Shown here: positions 49,901-62,163 of the stretch, one piece after another | Numbering within the stretch: position 1 is the first letter of the stretch | Layout: the number at the start of each line of letters is the position of its first letter | NCBI GenBank assembly: GCA_022036555.1 | Contig: CM039141.1 | Coordinates: 12,389,430 to 12,453,429, forward strand | Direction: 5' to 3' | Length of the DNA stretch: 64,000 nucleotides | From: Microstegium vimineum | Lineage: Eukaryota > Streptophyta > Magnoliopsida > Poales > Poaceae | The notes under the pieces: generated by a model | Databases searched by the model: none | Seen by the model: only the letters and a program-made list of their open reading frames with translations | Told to the model about the DNA's origin: nothing | Program-made: the position numbers and the translations under genes

Positions 49901-50235
49901 TTGCCGACGAAAAACACAAGAGCATCAGCCAAGCAGAAGTCTCCAGCACCAATCTCGAGCAAGAAATTACTCAATTATCGGCAAGGAAAGAAGAGCTACT
50001 GACTGAGTTGAAAAAGGTTGAAGAAGCTCTAAGCACAGCCAATCAGAAGAAAGCCCAACTGTCCGACACCATCAGGGCTCTGCGGCAAGAAAGAGACCGA
50101 AATGCCCGACAAGCCATTTTATTGAAGAAGAAAATCAAGCCAGTCGAGGGCTCTGCCGATGCCGATGCCAAGGAGATGGAGGAAATAGAACAAATTCGCC
50201 TGCGTGCGATATCAGTTATCCAATCCTTGTTGTAA
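46993..50235 (+). pseudogene. Antisense spliced gene inside the retrotransposon: plant mobile domain plus coiled coil
   Basis: Runs opposite to gag-pol. Exons that join in phase: 46993-47019, 47129-48589, 48665-48856, 48942-49418, 49487-50235, each with gt/ag borders. The product would be about 970 residues. Exon 2 resembles the plant mobile domain (aminotransferase-like) family: NLDQCIRLSIVDMEKNENML, FWSDTMNAFLFRHGP, TPTLADVHMLTGLDV, TMYLPAAELLANG. Exon 4 is a low-complexity Ala/Pro/Ser/Thr region with a basic patch PRKKRRLRL that could be a nuclear signal. Exon 5 is a long coiled coil (QAEVSSTNLEQEITQLSARK and onwards). It is broken by TAG at 48398-48400 and by a frame change at about 49590-49605. 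Whether a transcript is made cannot be told from sequence. Confidence 0.8.
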
Positions 50236-50362
50236 TTTATTACAATTCATTATATCGGCAGATGTAACATTGATACTTGATTTTGCTCTGGGATGTAATG
50301 TCAGTACAACTTTTACCGATGCTTATATAACTTCTCTTTCCATCGGCACTCAACTGAGCATT

Positions 50363-53300
50363 CTATGCATCTACCCAAATACTAGGGTAATATTTCTTTA
50401 AGTATTTGCCATTGATCGCTCTAGGGAATGCAACTCCTTCGAGAGTTTCCAAAATATAGGCATTACCAGGAGCAGACTGCTTTATCTGATAAGGACCTTC
50501 CCAATTAGGAGACCATTTTCCAAATTTAGAACTCTTAGTCCCAATCGGTAAAATCAACTTCCAAACCAAATCACCATCGGCAAATTCCTTTACCTTTACT
50601 TTCTTGTCATACCATCTGGCAACCCTTCTCTTGTTTTCTTCAACACTGATCAAAGCCCTTAACCGATGACTTACTAAATCTTCTAACTCATCTTTCATAA
50701 GAGTAGCATAATCATCGGTCATTAATTGATCTTGAAAAGATAATCGCCTAGAACCAGTTTTAATTTCCCAGGGCAGGACAGCATCGTGTCCATAGACCAA
50801 CTGATACGGCGAAACTTTGGTTACACCATGACAAGCCATCCGTTACGACCACAGGGCTTCATTCAACACCACATGCCACCTTCTAGGGTTCTCTTCAATT
50901 TTGCATTTGATAAGTTTAATAACTCCCTTATTAGTCGCTTCGGCCTGACCGTTGGCTTGAGCATAATAAGGAGAAGAGTTTAACACCTTGAACCCCATAC
51001 TAGCAGCAAATTCATCAAACTCTCCCGATATGAACATGGTTCCTTGATCGGTAGTAATAGTTTGAGGAATACCGAATCGGTAAACAATGTGTTCTTTAAC
51101 AAAATTCACCATGTTTGCTGATGTCACCTTCTTCAAAGGAATCGCCTCAACCCATTTAGTGAAGTAATCGGTAGCAACAAGTATAAACTTATGCCCCTTA
51201 CTCGATGGCCGATAAATTTGGCCGATGAGATCAATAGCCCATCCTCTAAACGGCCAAGGCTTGATTATAGGATTCATTGCCGATGCAGGTGCCCTCTGCA
51301 CATTTCCAAACTTCTGACAATCCTGGCACCCTTTGAAGTAATTGAAGCAGTCTTCAAGAATTGTCGACCAATAATATCCATTCCACCTGATCATCCACTT
51401 CATCTTGAATGCCGATTGATGCGCTCCACACACACCTTCATGGATTTCACCCATCAACTCTTTTGACTCCTCTTTCCCAAGGCACCTGAGTAAAACTCCA
51501 TCAATCGTCCGATAATACAATTCATCGTCGAGGAGCACATACTTAGTAGCTTGAAATCTCAGACGTCTTTCAACCTTCTTAGATGGATCCTTTAAGTAAT
51601 CGGCAATCTCTTTTTTCCAGTCATCGGCAACTATTACCGATGTCACGATTTCTTGAATCGGCTGATACCCTAAAGCATTCTGTGCCAACCGATTGGCCTC
51701 TTCGTTATGCAACCTAGGAATATACTCAAGGCGGTACTCTTTGAATTCCTTCAACAGTCGCAAACACCCCTCATGGTGTGCAATCAACACTTCACTTTTG
51801 CATTCATATACTCCAGTCAGCTGATTGATCACCAACATAGAGTCGCCAAAGATTTCAACGGCATCGGCACACACTTCTCTGAGCAATTCCAACCCTTTTA
51901 TCAAAACTTGATACTCAGCCTAATTGTTTGTTGAGGTAGCAACAATCGGCAACGAGATCTCATACTTCCGCCCTTGGGGTGAAATTAAGAGAACACCGAT
52001 ACCTGCTCCTTCCTTGCACGTAGATCCATCAAAGAACAAAGTCCAAGGAACAATCTCCACAGAGCTTACCATATTGCAATGCTGCGTAACAAAATCAGTC
52101 ATCACCTGACCCTTAACTGCCTTAACCGATTCATACCTTAGATCAAACTCCGAAAGTGCCAGAATCCACTTGCCGATTCTCCCACTTAATATCGGCATCG
52201 ACAACATATACTTAACCACATCATCTTTGCATATGACGGTGCATTCAGCCGACAATAAATAATTCCTCAATTTTATGCAAGAGAAGTACAAACATAAGCA
52301 TAATCACTCTATGGCCGAATATCTGGTTTCAACATCCACCAGCTTCCTGCTCAAATAATATATTACACGTTCTCCCCCTTCAAATTCTTGAATCAATGCT
52401 GATCCGATAGCGCCGTCATCGGCAGACAAATACAACCTGAAAGGCTTCCCGTGTTGAGGTGGAACCAAGACTGGAGGGTTTACTAAATATTTCTTGATCT
52501 CCTCCAAAGCTAACTGTTGTTCTTCTTTCCATGTAAACTCTTGATCGGCTTTCAGCTTTAACAATGGACTAAAAGATTTAATCTTACCAGATAATTTAGA
52601 TATAAATCTTCTAATGAAATTAATCTTGTCGATCAAGGACTGCAGCTCAGTCTTGAGCAACCACTTTGTTAATTGCATCAATAGATTTTCTGCCGATCTC
52701 GATACCTCTCTGATGCACCATAAAACCCAGAAATTGATCTGTCGATACACCAAATGCACACTTGTTAGGATTCATCTTCAACCCATGTTCCCTTGTGCAT
52801 TCCAGGATTTTTTGCAAATCGGCAAGATGCTTTTTAAAATCTCCGGACTTAACCACCACATCATCAATATAGATTTCGACTATCGTGCCGATATACTTAT
52901 GAAAGATGAAATTCATTGCTCTCTGATAAGTAGCACCGGCATTTTTCAAGCCAAAAGTCATGACAACCCATTCAAATAAACCGACATGACCTAGACATCT
53001 GAAGGCAGTCTTGGGTATGTCTTCCTCAACCATGAATATTTGATTATATCCAGCATTACCATCCATGAAGCTAATGATTTGATGTCTAGCAGCAGCATCA
53101 ATCAGCAGATCGGCAACGGGCATTGGGTAACCATCCATTGGCGTAGCCTTATTAAGATTCCTGAAATCAATACAAACACGAAGTTTTCCATTTTTCTTAT
53201 ACACAAGAACCACATTAGAAATCCAATCGGCATATCAGCATTGCCGAATAAATCCAGCTTCGATCAACTTTGTAATTTCGGCCTTAATGTCAGGTAGAAT

Positions 53301-56300
53301 GGTAGGATTGCATCGGCGCGTAGGTTGTCGATGTGGTTGGAAACCAGACTTAATAGGTAACCGATGTTCGACTATCGATCGGTCTAAACCAGGCATTTCT
53401 GTATAGTCCCAAGCAAAACAATCTTTGTATTCCTTTAATAAATCGGTTAACTGTTGTTTACATTGGGAATCTAAATTAGCACTAATAAAAGTAGGCCTAT
53501 GTTTACTACCATCGCCGATGTCTATCTCGAGCAAATCATCGGCGGATGTGAAGCCCTGTCCCAGTTTTCCATCATCAGCGAACCGATCCATTAAAACTCT
53601 TCTTCAGGACCGACTGCTTGGATCGGTGTAATGCGGTAATCGGCAACTCTGAGGAATTCCTTGTCCCAAGCTTCGCCTGATATGCATCTGGTTTGCTCAT
53701 AAGTGTCCGATTCCGCCGACACAATGGTCGATGGGGCTTCACTGCGGACGACTTCAATCTCGTCTCCAACCCACTGCACAAGGCTTTGATGCATGGTGGA
53801 AGGAATACAACAATTGGCGTGGATCCAATCCCTTCCTAGGAGCAAGTTGTAGGTGCCTTTACCACTGATTACAAAAAATGTTGTCGGCAAAGTTTTGCTG
53901 CCGATGGTTAACTCAACACATATGGCTCCCATGGCTGGTGACACGTTGCCTTCAAAATCCTTGAGCTTCATGTCGGTCTTGACTAAGTCCTGGTCGCCTT
54001 TCCCAAGCTTTCTGAACACGACGTACGACATTATGTTTATTGATGCCCCACCATCTACCAGCATCTTTGTCATAGGCTGTCCATCCACTTTACCTTTAAC
54101 AAACAAAGCCCTCAAATGCTGCCTTTCATCATCGGCAGGCTTCTCAAAGACGGCTGTCATTGGATCCAGCACCAATTGTGCCATCTCAGCAGTCTCCTCA
54201 TCATCGCTGACAGGTGCCATGAACTCCATCGGCAACATGACGGCCATATTGATTTCCGCCGATGGACCCCTGTCCTTGCGCTTCGGCCTCCACTGCTTTC
54301 CCCTTGAAGGATCCTCATTGTCATACAAGTCATTTCGGCGTTCGCGTTGAATCCTTCTTTTCTGAGTCTTTGTCAGACCCTTGGGGCACCACTGAGGAAG
54401 CTTAGTTTTCCAGATAGGCTGGTACTGCTTTCCACCGCTTGCATCGGTACTTCTTCCGATGTTGGGATCTCTGGAGAATATTTCTTCGTCAGGCACTCTT
54501 GCATTGGCCATCTCCTCCAGCTCCTCTTGATCAACACGTCTGCCAAGCCTGTTATGGGTACTAAGCTTGCCCCCTAGTCGGTCGTGCGCCGACCTCTTCT
54601 CTCTGAGCGGCTTGGCGTACCTGAATGCCCGATCATCAAAACAAGGTTTCTTACCTGACCGATCGGCAGTGTAGTACCCATTGCATTCGGGACAATTATC
54701 GGCAGTAGGCAGCTTGATGCCTTCTTCCCAACAGTGAACGAAGAAGGGACACTTCCAGTGGTCCTTACGCCGAAGCCATTCCTGGTGCTCTTCTTCTTCT
54801 TGCCGATATCGCTCTTCACGTGATTGCCGATAGTCTCGCCTCGGCTGCTTATGCGTGATTATAACACCAGGAGCCCTATTGGCGCTGCTACCTTCATCGG
54901 CAACTTTCTTACCCTTCCTGTCATCGGTAAACCTTCTTACGTCGCGCTCAGCTACTTGATGGTTAGGGTCCACCGATGCATTTTTCCTGGCAGCGTCCGA
55001 TGTCAGCACTTTGGTTCTTCCACCAGCTTCCACCATGTTATTTGGAAACGGGTGCTGATCAATCTTCATTGGTTTCTGGACTTTAGACTTTTCAAACTTG
55101 ATTCGTCCAGATTCAATCTCTGACTGCAACTGCTGCCTGAATACTTTACAGTCATTGGTACTGTGCGAATTTGCATTATGCCACTTGCAGTACCTGATCT
55201 TCTTGAGCTCTTCGGCCGATGGAATTACTTGATTAGGCGCCAACTTGATCCACCCTTCTTGAAGTAATAAGTCGAACATCTTATCGGCCTTGGTAATATC
55301 AAAGGTGAACCTTTCAGCTTCTTTCTGGCCGAACGGACAAGACACAGGTTTCTTATCCTTCACCCATTCGGCCGCACCGATGCTTCGCTCTTCATCTGAC
55401 CCCGAATCTTCTTCTCGCCCGATGAAGGTTACCTTCTTATTCCAAGTTTTCCTGGGTTCAAAGGTTTTGAGATCTTGATCGGCAACCCTTTGCACCAGAT
55501 GACTTAAACTTTCGAACTCTTGCGACGCATACTTATCTTTGATATGCGGCAGTAGTCCTTGGAAAGCCAAATCTACCAGCTGTCGATCATCAAGTACCAG
55601 GTTGTAGCATTTATTCTTCACATCTCGCAGCCTCTGAACAAAGCTTTCTACCGATTTCTCATTGTGTTGCCTCATCTTGACCAAATCGGTAAGCTTCTTC
55701 TCATGTATGCCAGCGAAGAAGTATTTATGAAATTGCTTCTCTAAATCGGCTCATGTGATGACAGAATTTGGAGGCAGCGATATAAACCATGTGAATGCAG
55801 ATCCAGACAATGATGAAGAGAACAATCTCACCCTCAATTCTTCCCTGCTGGCAGCTTCTCCGCACTGGATAATGAAGCGCTTGATATGCTCCATTGTTGA
55901 TGTGTCGTCTTGGCCAGAGAACTTGGTAAAATCAAGTACCTTGTACCGATTTGGGAGAGGAATCAAGTCATATGCTGGAGGATACGGAGTCCGATAAGAA
56001 TATGTATTGACTTTGGGTTTAATGCCGAATTGTTCTTTCATAACTTCGACTATTTTATCGGTCCAATATGCATCCTGCTCTTGCCGACTCATTGGCTGGT
56101 TGTTGACTGGTGGAGCCGGCTGATGCGCCTCTTGAAGATGATGCAGAGTAGTCACGGGCGCAGCACCAGTCATTTGGACGTTATGCATCAGTTGACCTGC
56201 CGATGGGCAATATTGGACATTCACTAGATTATACTGAGATATTGAATTCATCAGCTGTTGTGCCGATGGTCCACTTTGAATGTTTGCTGGACTCCCATAC

Positions 56301-57278
56301 TGATACATTGATGTGCCAGACTGTTGAACCGGCGGTGGGTTAGTCCATCTAGGATTGTAAATCATCGGCATGTGGCTTGCCGATGGTTGATAGCTAACTA
56401 GCACCTGCTGCTCCTGCGTCTTAGAGTAATCAACAAATTAGTTACCTTGAGGTACCAGCACTCCGGCTTGAGGATTCATCAGCATAGGCTGACTTCCAGT
56501 CGCTATGTTCTGTTGCATCGGCATAGGGCTTGCCAATGGTGGCATCAGAGGTATTTTAGGAATTACTTGGAAATCTTCTGATGGCACTTGTATAGTTGGA
56601 GAGGGTATAGAGTAATGCATCATAGGGGCCACCGGCTGAGACTGCATTGTCGATGCCGTGGAGCCCTTCCAAGCTGAGCTATCTCCCTGCACCAGATTAG
56701 GACCAGCAGATAGATTCGAAGGCATACCGTATCCCCACCAGTTAGCAGGGGCTGGCTGACTTTGGATAGTAGGTTCTGAAATTGCCGACGCCACTGGATC
56801 TGTGTGGAGCTTGGTGACGCTGTCAGGGCTCGGCCTTGGCGGTGTAGTCACATCGGCAGATGGTTCCACAGGAGTAGAAGACGCCTTTGGGGCTGCCGAT
56901 GGGCTTATAGATGCCGATCCAGGTTGATGATACGCTGGACCAACATATTGAGGTGCATGTCCTTCTTTGAATGATTGCATGACAGCATTATACACAGTAT
57001 TGGACAGCAAGCTGGAGTGGCTAATTAATGCTTGATTTAAAGCAGAATTAACCATCTCTTGTAACTTACCAGGATTGGCGTCATACGTGACCTGCCGTGG
57101 CAACGGCGGATCTTGCTTCTGGATTGCTTCGCCGCTCCTGCTTAGGCTGAAGGATTTCAGATATAATTGCTTGTATTCCTCCATAGCCCGCTCCATGGCC
57201 AGCCTCTGATCATCTTTTAGATCGGCCTCGGAGACTTCAATGACGTTCCTCTGATTAACGTCGGCGTTATCACCCATG
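50363..57278 (-). pseudogene. Retrotransposon gag-pol, inactivated
   Basis: Reads from ATG at about 57278 (MGDNADVNQRN) to the stop at 50363-50365. Order: proline/glutamine-rich N-terminus; gag (RLFSSSLSGSAFTWF, then FVQRLRDVKNKCYNLVLDDR); a Cys/His motif CKWHNANSHSTNDC near 55190; aspartic protease with DGGASIN near 54040; reverse transcriptase with YIDDVVVKS near 52870; RNase H (LFFDGSTCKEGAGIG); integrase (zinc site GCQDCQKF, AIDLIGQIY, TTDQGTMF, QANGQAEATNK). Lesions: stops at 56438, 55751, 53235, 52304, 51920 and 50843, plus frame changes at about 53593 and about 52660. All domains are still recognisable, so the breaks are recent. It cannot make an intact polyprotein. Confidence 0.93.
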
Positions 57279-57304
57279 ATGGATGTATAATTTATATAAT
57301 CGAG

Positions 57305-57328
57305 TCCCACCGGGTGTGCCAAAAGAGG
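57305..57328 (-). promoter_or_regulatory. Primer-binding region
   Basis: Directly inside the 5' LTR the element strand reads cctcttttggcacacccggt followed by gggactc. Position and GC-rich ggcacacccggtggga-type sequence fit a tRNA primer site of grass Ty3/gypsy elements; the tRNA was not identified. Confidence 0.65.
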
Positions 57329-58351
57329 TGTTGACACAAAAAAACGTTAGGATCTGCGAACACCTCGGGCTTATACCCGAAATTCGATATCCAAGGCGTG
57401 CCAGTCGATTTGACCAGTTAATCGACAAGGACGATAACTAGAACAAGATTCAATCAAGACAACAGCGATGCACCCGGATGTCGAGATTGGGACTTGATCA
57501 GGATAACTAGAGCAGAGCTGAACGAGACAACAGCGATGCGCCCGGATGTCAAAGCTCAGAGGTACTCCCACGCGGAACTTACAAGGATTTGACGGATATC
57601 AAGATGATGCAGCCCGTCGAAGCTTGAAGAACTCGTAGATAAACTAAGACTAATGCAATAAAGAGTAAATTGCGATAAAAGTAGAATAAAAGTAAATTGA
57701 TTTGTTTTTGATTGGATTCATTCTTTTTACACGCAGCCCTTGGGCACATATTTATACTCCCTCATGGAGAGTTATACAGAGACACGACCCGTACCTTTCC
57801 TAAAACAAACTCCTAACTTTAAGGAAACTTATTCGTGCAGGAGTCGGACTTAAAATAACAATATTATTTTCCTAAACAAACACGCCTATTTTAAAGGAAA
57901 ACAAACGACTCGTGCAAGAGTCGGACTCAAACTACCATAATAATACTGGTATAAAGTCTCCAGTTTCCTTATCTTCGCTTCGATGAAAACTTTCCATCGG
58001 CAGACCGCTTCAATCCGCTATTTCCTTCTTTCGCCACCAGCCATCTTCTGCTGATGTCAACTGCCACATCACCCTGTGTCCCTCGGCACTCCATGCCTGT
58101 CGGCATCATCTCTTCATCGGCAATCGGCATCAGCAACATCGGCAATCGACCTCTACAGTTCTGGTGACAGCCATTCAACTCCCATCGGCAACGTCCGAAA
58201 CTTCCAACTTCCATCGGCAACACACTTGGCCTTCTTACAGTACATTCTCATCGGCAATACTGACCTATGTCTTCCCAATGCCGATGGAAAACGGCTGCCG
58301 ATTAACACAAGACTTAGCTCATTTGACACGTGCCGAAAAACGGTGTCAACA
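57329..58351 (-). repeat. 5' LTR of nested retrotransposon
   Basis: 1023 bp, partner of 45547-46567. The minus strand begins TGTTGACACCGTTTTTCGGC. It is followed by the outer target repeat cagtg at 58352-58356. Confidence 0.95.
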
Positions 58352-58356
58352 CAGTG

Positions 58357-59534
58357 CCTTACGTCAGAGGATGTAGCGGCTGCTGTATTGTCTTACACCC
58401 ATGAGTGTGATAAATTGACCTGATCGTTCTTACTACTGTTACTACTAGTAGTAATCAAGATATGGAAATCAAACTGCACTGGCAGAACCAAACCAAGATG
58501 AGGAGCAGTACTTAGTACATCACATCAACAGACAAACACATGTTTTATCCTATCACACCAAGAGGGGAGGAGGACGAGTCATACCTAAGTTGACATGGTG
58601 ATGAAGCCTTAGCTCGGGCGTGGTCCAGGTTTGGTAGTAGTTCAGGTATAGTGAAGACAACAACATTGTGGAAAGAGTATGAAAATTTAAACACTGAAGT
58701 ATACTAGAGTAAAGAGTGTCTTGAACCAATAAAACAACATAAAGACCTTGGCTAGTGAAACACGTGCACTTAGGGAAAGGAAATGAAAAATCAAGTCACA
58801 TTTTTATAACAGGACAATCCAATAACACTTTTGTAAATAAAACATCTCAAGTACTAAAAGCAAACTTATTCAGTTCAGTTATAAAAAACAGTAGACAAAG
58901 ACGAGCATAAGGAACAATGTCATTAGATTATAAAACAAAAGGAGAATCCGAGGAGATCAACTAGCCTTATCGTCTCTACCAAAAAGCTCTGGAAGTATGG
59001 AACAGTGACTCACCGATGCTTTAGTGCAGCCCCCGTATTTGCTATTTGGTTTGGATCTGAAGAGACATTGAGCGATACAGGATTTAGAACACAGCAGCAT
59101 GGCAAAGCAACCACAAGGCAAGAATCACGATGGCAACAGATTCAGTTCCCAGCTGCTCACCCGAAGCGAGAAGTCGGTGGTGTCCAGAATTAGCAAACGC
59201 GACTTGAAGTACTGGGACAGAGCTTTGGTGAGCGACTACAAGTAGGGTTCTGCAGAGACAGACAACAACGAGCAACAAGGTCACCATCCAACAGCGAAAC
59301 AGGAGGGACACGAACAACACCACCCTCTGCCCCCAAGCAGAGATAAAAATAGCTTCTTGCTACAGTGCACAGAGCAGCTAGCCATAGCTCACCAAACAGG
59401 GCCTGGACAACGATTCTACAATACTGATTCCAGACATGTCAAGAGTGCAAAGCAATGGGTTTGAAGCCAAAAATAAAGAGCATTATAACTAAAGAGCAAA
59501 AAAGAGATGGAAAAAAAAATCATATTTCAAGGAC
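58357..59534. other. Harbinger internal DNA upstream of the transposase
   Basis: Continues the Harbinger element on the far side of the retrotransposon; lies 5' of the minus-strand transposase. No exon was recognised; the minus-strand frame at 59084-59323 has no family motif. Confidence 0.5.
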
Positions 59535-61490
59535 ACTGTGAAAGGTCCTAATCCAAGGCTAGAGGGGGTGAATAGCCTAAATCCAAAACTTAAAACAAAC
59601 TCAACAATAAGTTAGAACATAAGATGGCGAAGCTAGGATTGCACTAGCCTATAAAGGGATGCGAAGCCTCCTAACCACAATTTCTATCCTAATATAGCTC
59701 TAGGATCACTCAATGCCTACACAATTCTAGTAGCCCTCTAGGCACAACCTAATATACTAAGACAAGTATGAAGAAGGTAATGTGAAGATGGGAAGAGTGA
59801 TTATACCACCGTGTCGAGGTAATGAGCCAATCAAGTGAACTCCAAGCAACTCAATCAATCACAATGATGAACAAGGGGTTGACACTTGATTTTTCACCCG
59901 AGGTTCACTAGTTTGCCAACTAGCTACGTCCCTGTTGTATCGGCTCACTCACTTGGAGGTTCACGCGCTAATTGACATCACACGCCAAACCCGTCACCGG
60001 GTGCCGCACAACCAACACAAGATGACGGCACTCAAAGACACGAGCAATCCACTAGAGTTACCTTTGCGATCTCCCGCGGGGAAGGCACAAGAACCCCTCA
60101 CATTCACCACTTGTGGTCGACGAAGCACAATCACCAAGCTTCACGAATCCACTCTGCTTGCTCCAAATCGTCTAGGTGATGGCAATCACCAAGAGTAACA
60201 AGAAACTAGCAGCGGTATCAACTCCCAAGTGCCACTAAGATGAACTCACTTCATGCAATGCACTTGAACACTCAAATCTCTCAAATGGATGATCAATTGA
60301 CTAAGAGATGAGTGGGAGTGTGTGCAACAAACTTCTCAAGTGTATACAAAATCAGAATGAGCAAGAGAGTGAGCTTGGGTCGGTCAAACACCTTAAATAG
60401 CCCCTCACAAGGAACTAGCCGTTATGCCTTTTTCGCAGCCTGAAAACTGACCGTCGGACAACTCTGCGCAACCGTCGGACCATAACACCTGGTCCGATGC
60501 CTCCGTTGATCGCCACGTGTCCTGCCAATTTGAATTCGATCGTTGGCGCGCAGGAACATAGCACCGTCGGACAACTTGCCATAGTCCGAAGGCTGGTCCG
60601 ACGCCTCGTCTGCGCCCTTCACTTGGCTTCAATGATCAATGCAGTACACTCCCTGCCTCCGGACCATACCGTCGGACTGGTCCACCGGACCATGCCGTCT
60701 GGTCCGGAGCTTCCTTAGTGCCTTGAACAATTCACGTTGGGAGCATCCTTGCTTCGTACCTGACCGTCGGACTCAAGCATTAGACCATGCAGACTGGTCA
60801 GATGTCTGTCTTGTTCTTCAGCTGACCCTTGACCGAACCACTAGACCACTCGCCTATGATCCGACGCCTCAGTTGATCACTGGTCCAATGCTTCTTCTGA
60901 TGCCAGCCAGTGCTAGGAGCGACCGTCGGACCACCTCCTATGGTCCGGAGCTCCAAGCACAACTGGTCTGATGCCTCTGTCTTGAGCTGAATTCACTTTT
61001 CTTTGCTTCCCTTGATCTCATGTGCCACCACCAAGTGTTTCACTGACTTGTGCATGTGTGTTGGCATATTTTATCAAGTTTTACAAGGGTTGCTCATTAG
61101 GATTAGATGCAATGCATGTAATGAACTCCTAATGGCACTTGATAGGTGTAACCACTAACTATTTTCCCCTCTTAATAGTACGGTTATCTATCCTAAATGT
61201 GATCACACCCACTAGGTGTCTTGATCACAAAAATGGAAAAGCCCTAGCTTATACCTTTGCCTTGAATAGCTTAAGGACTCCTCCTCTTCTCTTATTCTCC
61301 AAGTGTGAGCTTCTAATAGCTTTCTCCTAGCTTCCATCCTTGCTCCATCACTTGTTCACCTTCACTTAGCCTTAGTATACTAAACCTACTCAAACACTTA
61401 GAGATAGGTTAGTACTTATGTTTCATCAATTACCCAAAATACTTAGAGATCTCTCACGCTGCCTAGCAATTATATTATACTCAAGATTTA
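59535..61490 (+). repeat. Unclassified interspersed grass repeat, copy B
   Basis: Begins tgaaaggtcctaatccaagg, then agggggtgaatagcct, matching in layout the minus-strand start of copy A (ending at 14269). Between 60440 and 60985 it carries many diverged accgtcggacca/tggtccgatgcc-type words. Ends are approximate and no target duplication was found. Short open frames in it (60405-60971) are artefacts of the repeated words. It is nested in the Harbinger element. Confidence 0.5.
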
Positions 61491-61493
61491 TCA

Positions 61494-61617
61494 ATTTAAG
61501 TGAGACTGTTGAGAAACTACCAACTACAGGATTTTGAGCAGCAAAGCACAATTGTAGACATGACATGCACAACACCAATTTAAGTGAGACTGTTGAGAAA
61601 CTACCAACTACAGGGTT
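61494..61617. repeat. Direct repeat of about 40 bp
   Basis: The segment aatttaagtgagactgttga followed by gaaactaccaactacagg occurs twice, about 86 bases apart. Origin unknown. Confidence 0.7.
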
Positions 61618-62163
61618 TTATTGATTTCAAAGAATTATCCTTTTCAACATCTCTCCGGCTATCCAACTAATCTCAATTAATGGATGAAACCGATGCCCCT
61701 TGAAAGACAGTCACAAACCCAGTGAAGCTGCTAACCAATTTTGACAAACAAAACTAGATCTTCAATTAGATAAGGCTGAACTTAAGCAACAAAAAAAATG
61801 CCAAGGCACTATCCTGATCTAACTTGAACTTTGCTACTGAACATTTACAACATATTTAGTTTGAATATGAGGTTATCCTGCCACTATATATTTGCAATAT
61901 AACATCTAAGGAACGCAAAACAAATCAAACAACACACTCCAATCCAGTAGTAAAATTAATAACTGAACTTCGCCTCCATGAATATCCTATAGTCCCCCAC
62001 AACGCTCGCATAAAGTCATAAACAGTACATGAAAACGCTGCTATTTTACCATAAAAAGTGACCAAATCAATTCAAACATGTCCACAGACAGCACCACCCT
62101 CTGCCCACAAGCAACTAAGCAAGCAGCCCACGGTAGGGAACGGACGACGGAGACGAAACGAAC

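Larger units (their letters stand above)
45547..58351 (-). mobile_element. Ty3/gypsy (Tat-type) LTR retrotransposon, 12.8 kb, with antisense gene
   Basis: A complete element in minus orientation: 5' LTR at 57329-58351, primer site, gag, protease, RT, RNase H, integrase, then a 3.7-kb region with a plus-strand (antisense) gene, polypurine tract and 3' LTR at 45547-46567. Target repeat cagtg on both sides. PR-RT-RH-INT order makes it Ty3/gypsy; the long gag, the CKWHNANSHSTNDC-type gag motif and an antisense reading frame between pol and 3' LTR are features of the Tat lineage (established for that lineage; assignment here is by eye). My hand alignment of the LTRs shows about 27 substitutions and two single-base gaps in about 1021 positions, roughly 1 million years at 1.3e-8 per site per year. 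gag-pol is dead. Confidence 0.93.
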
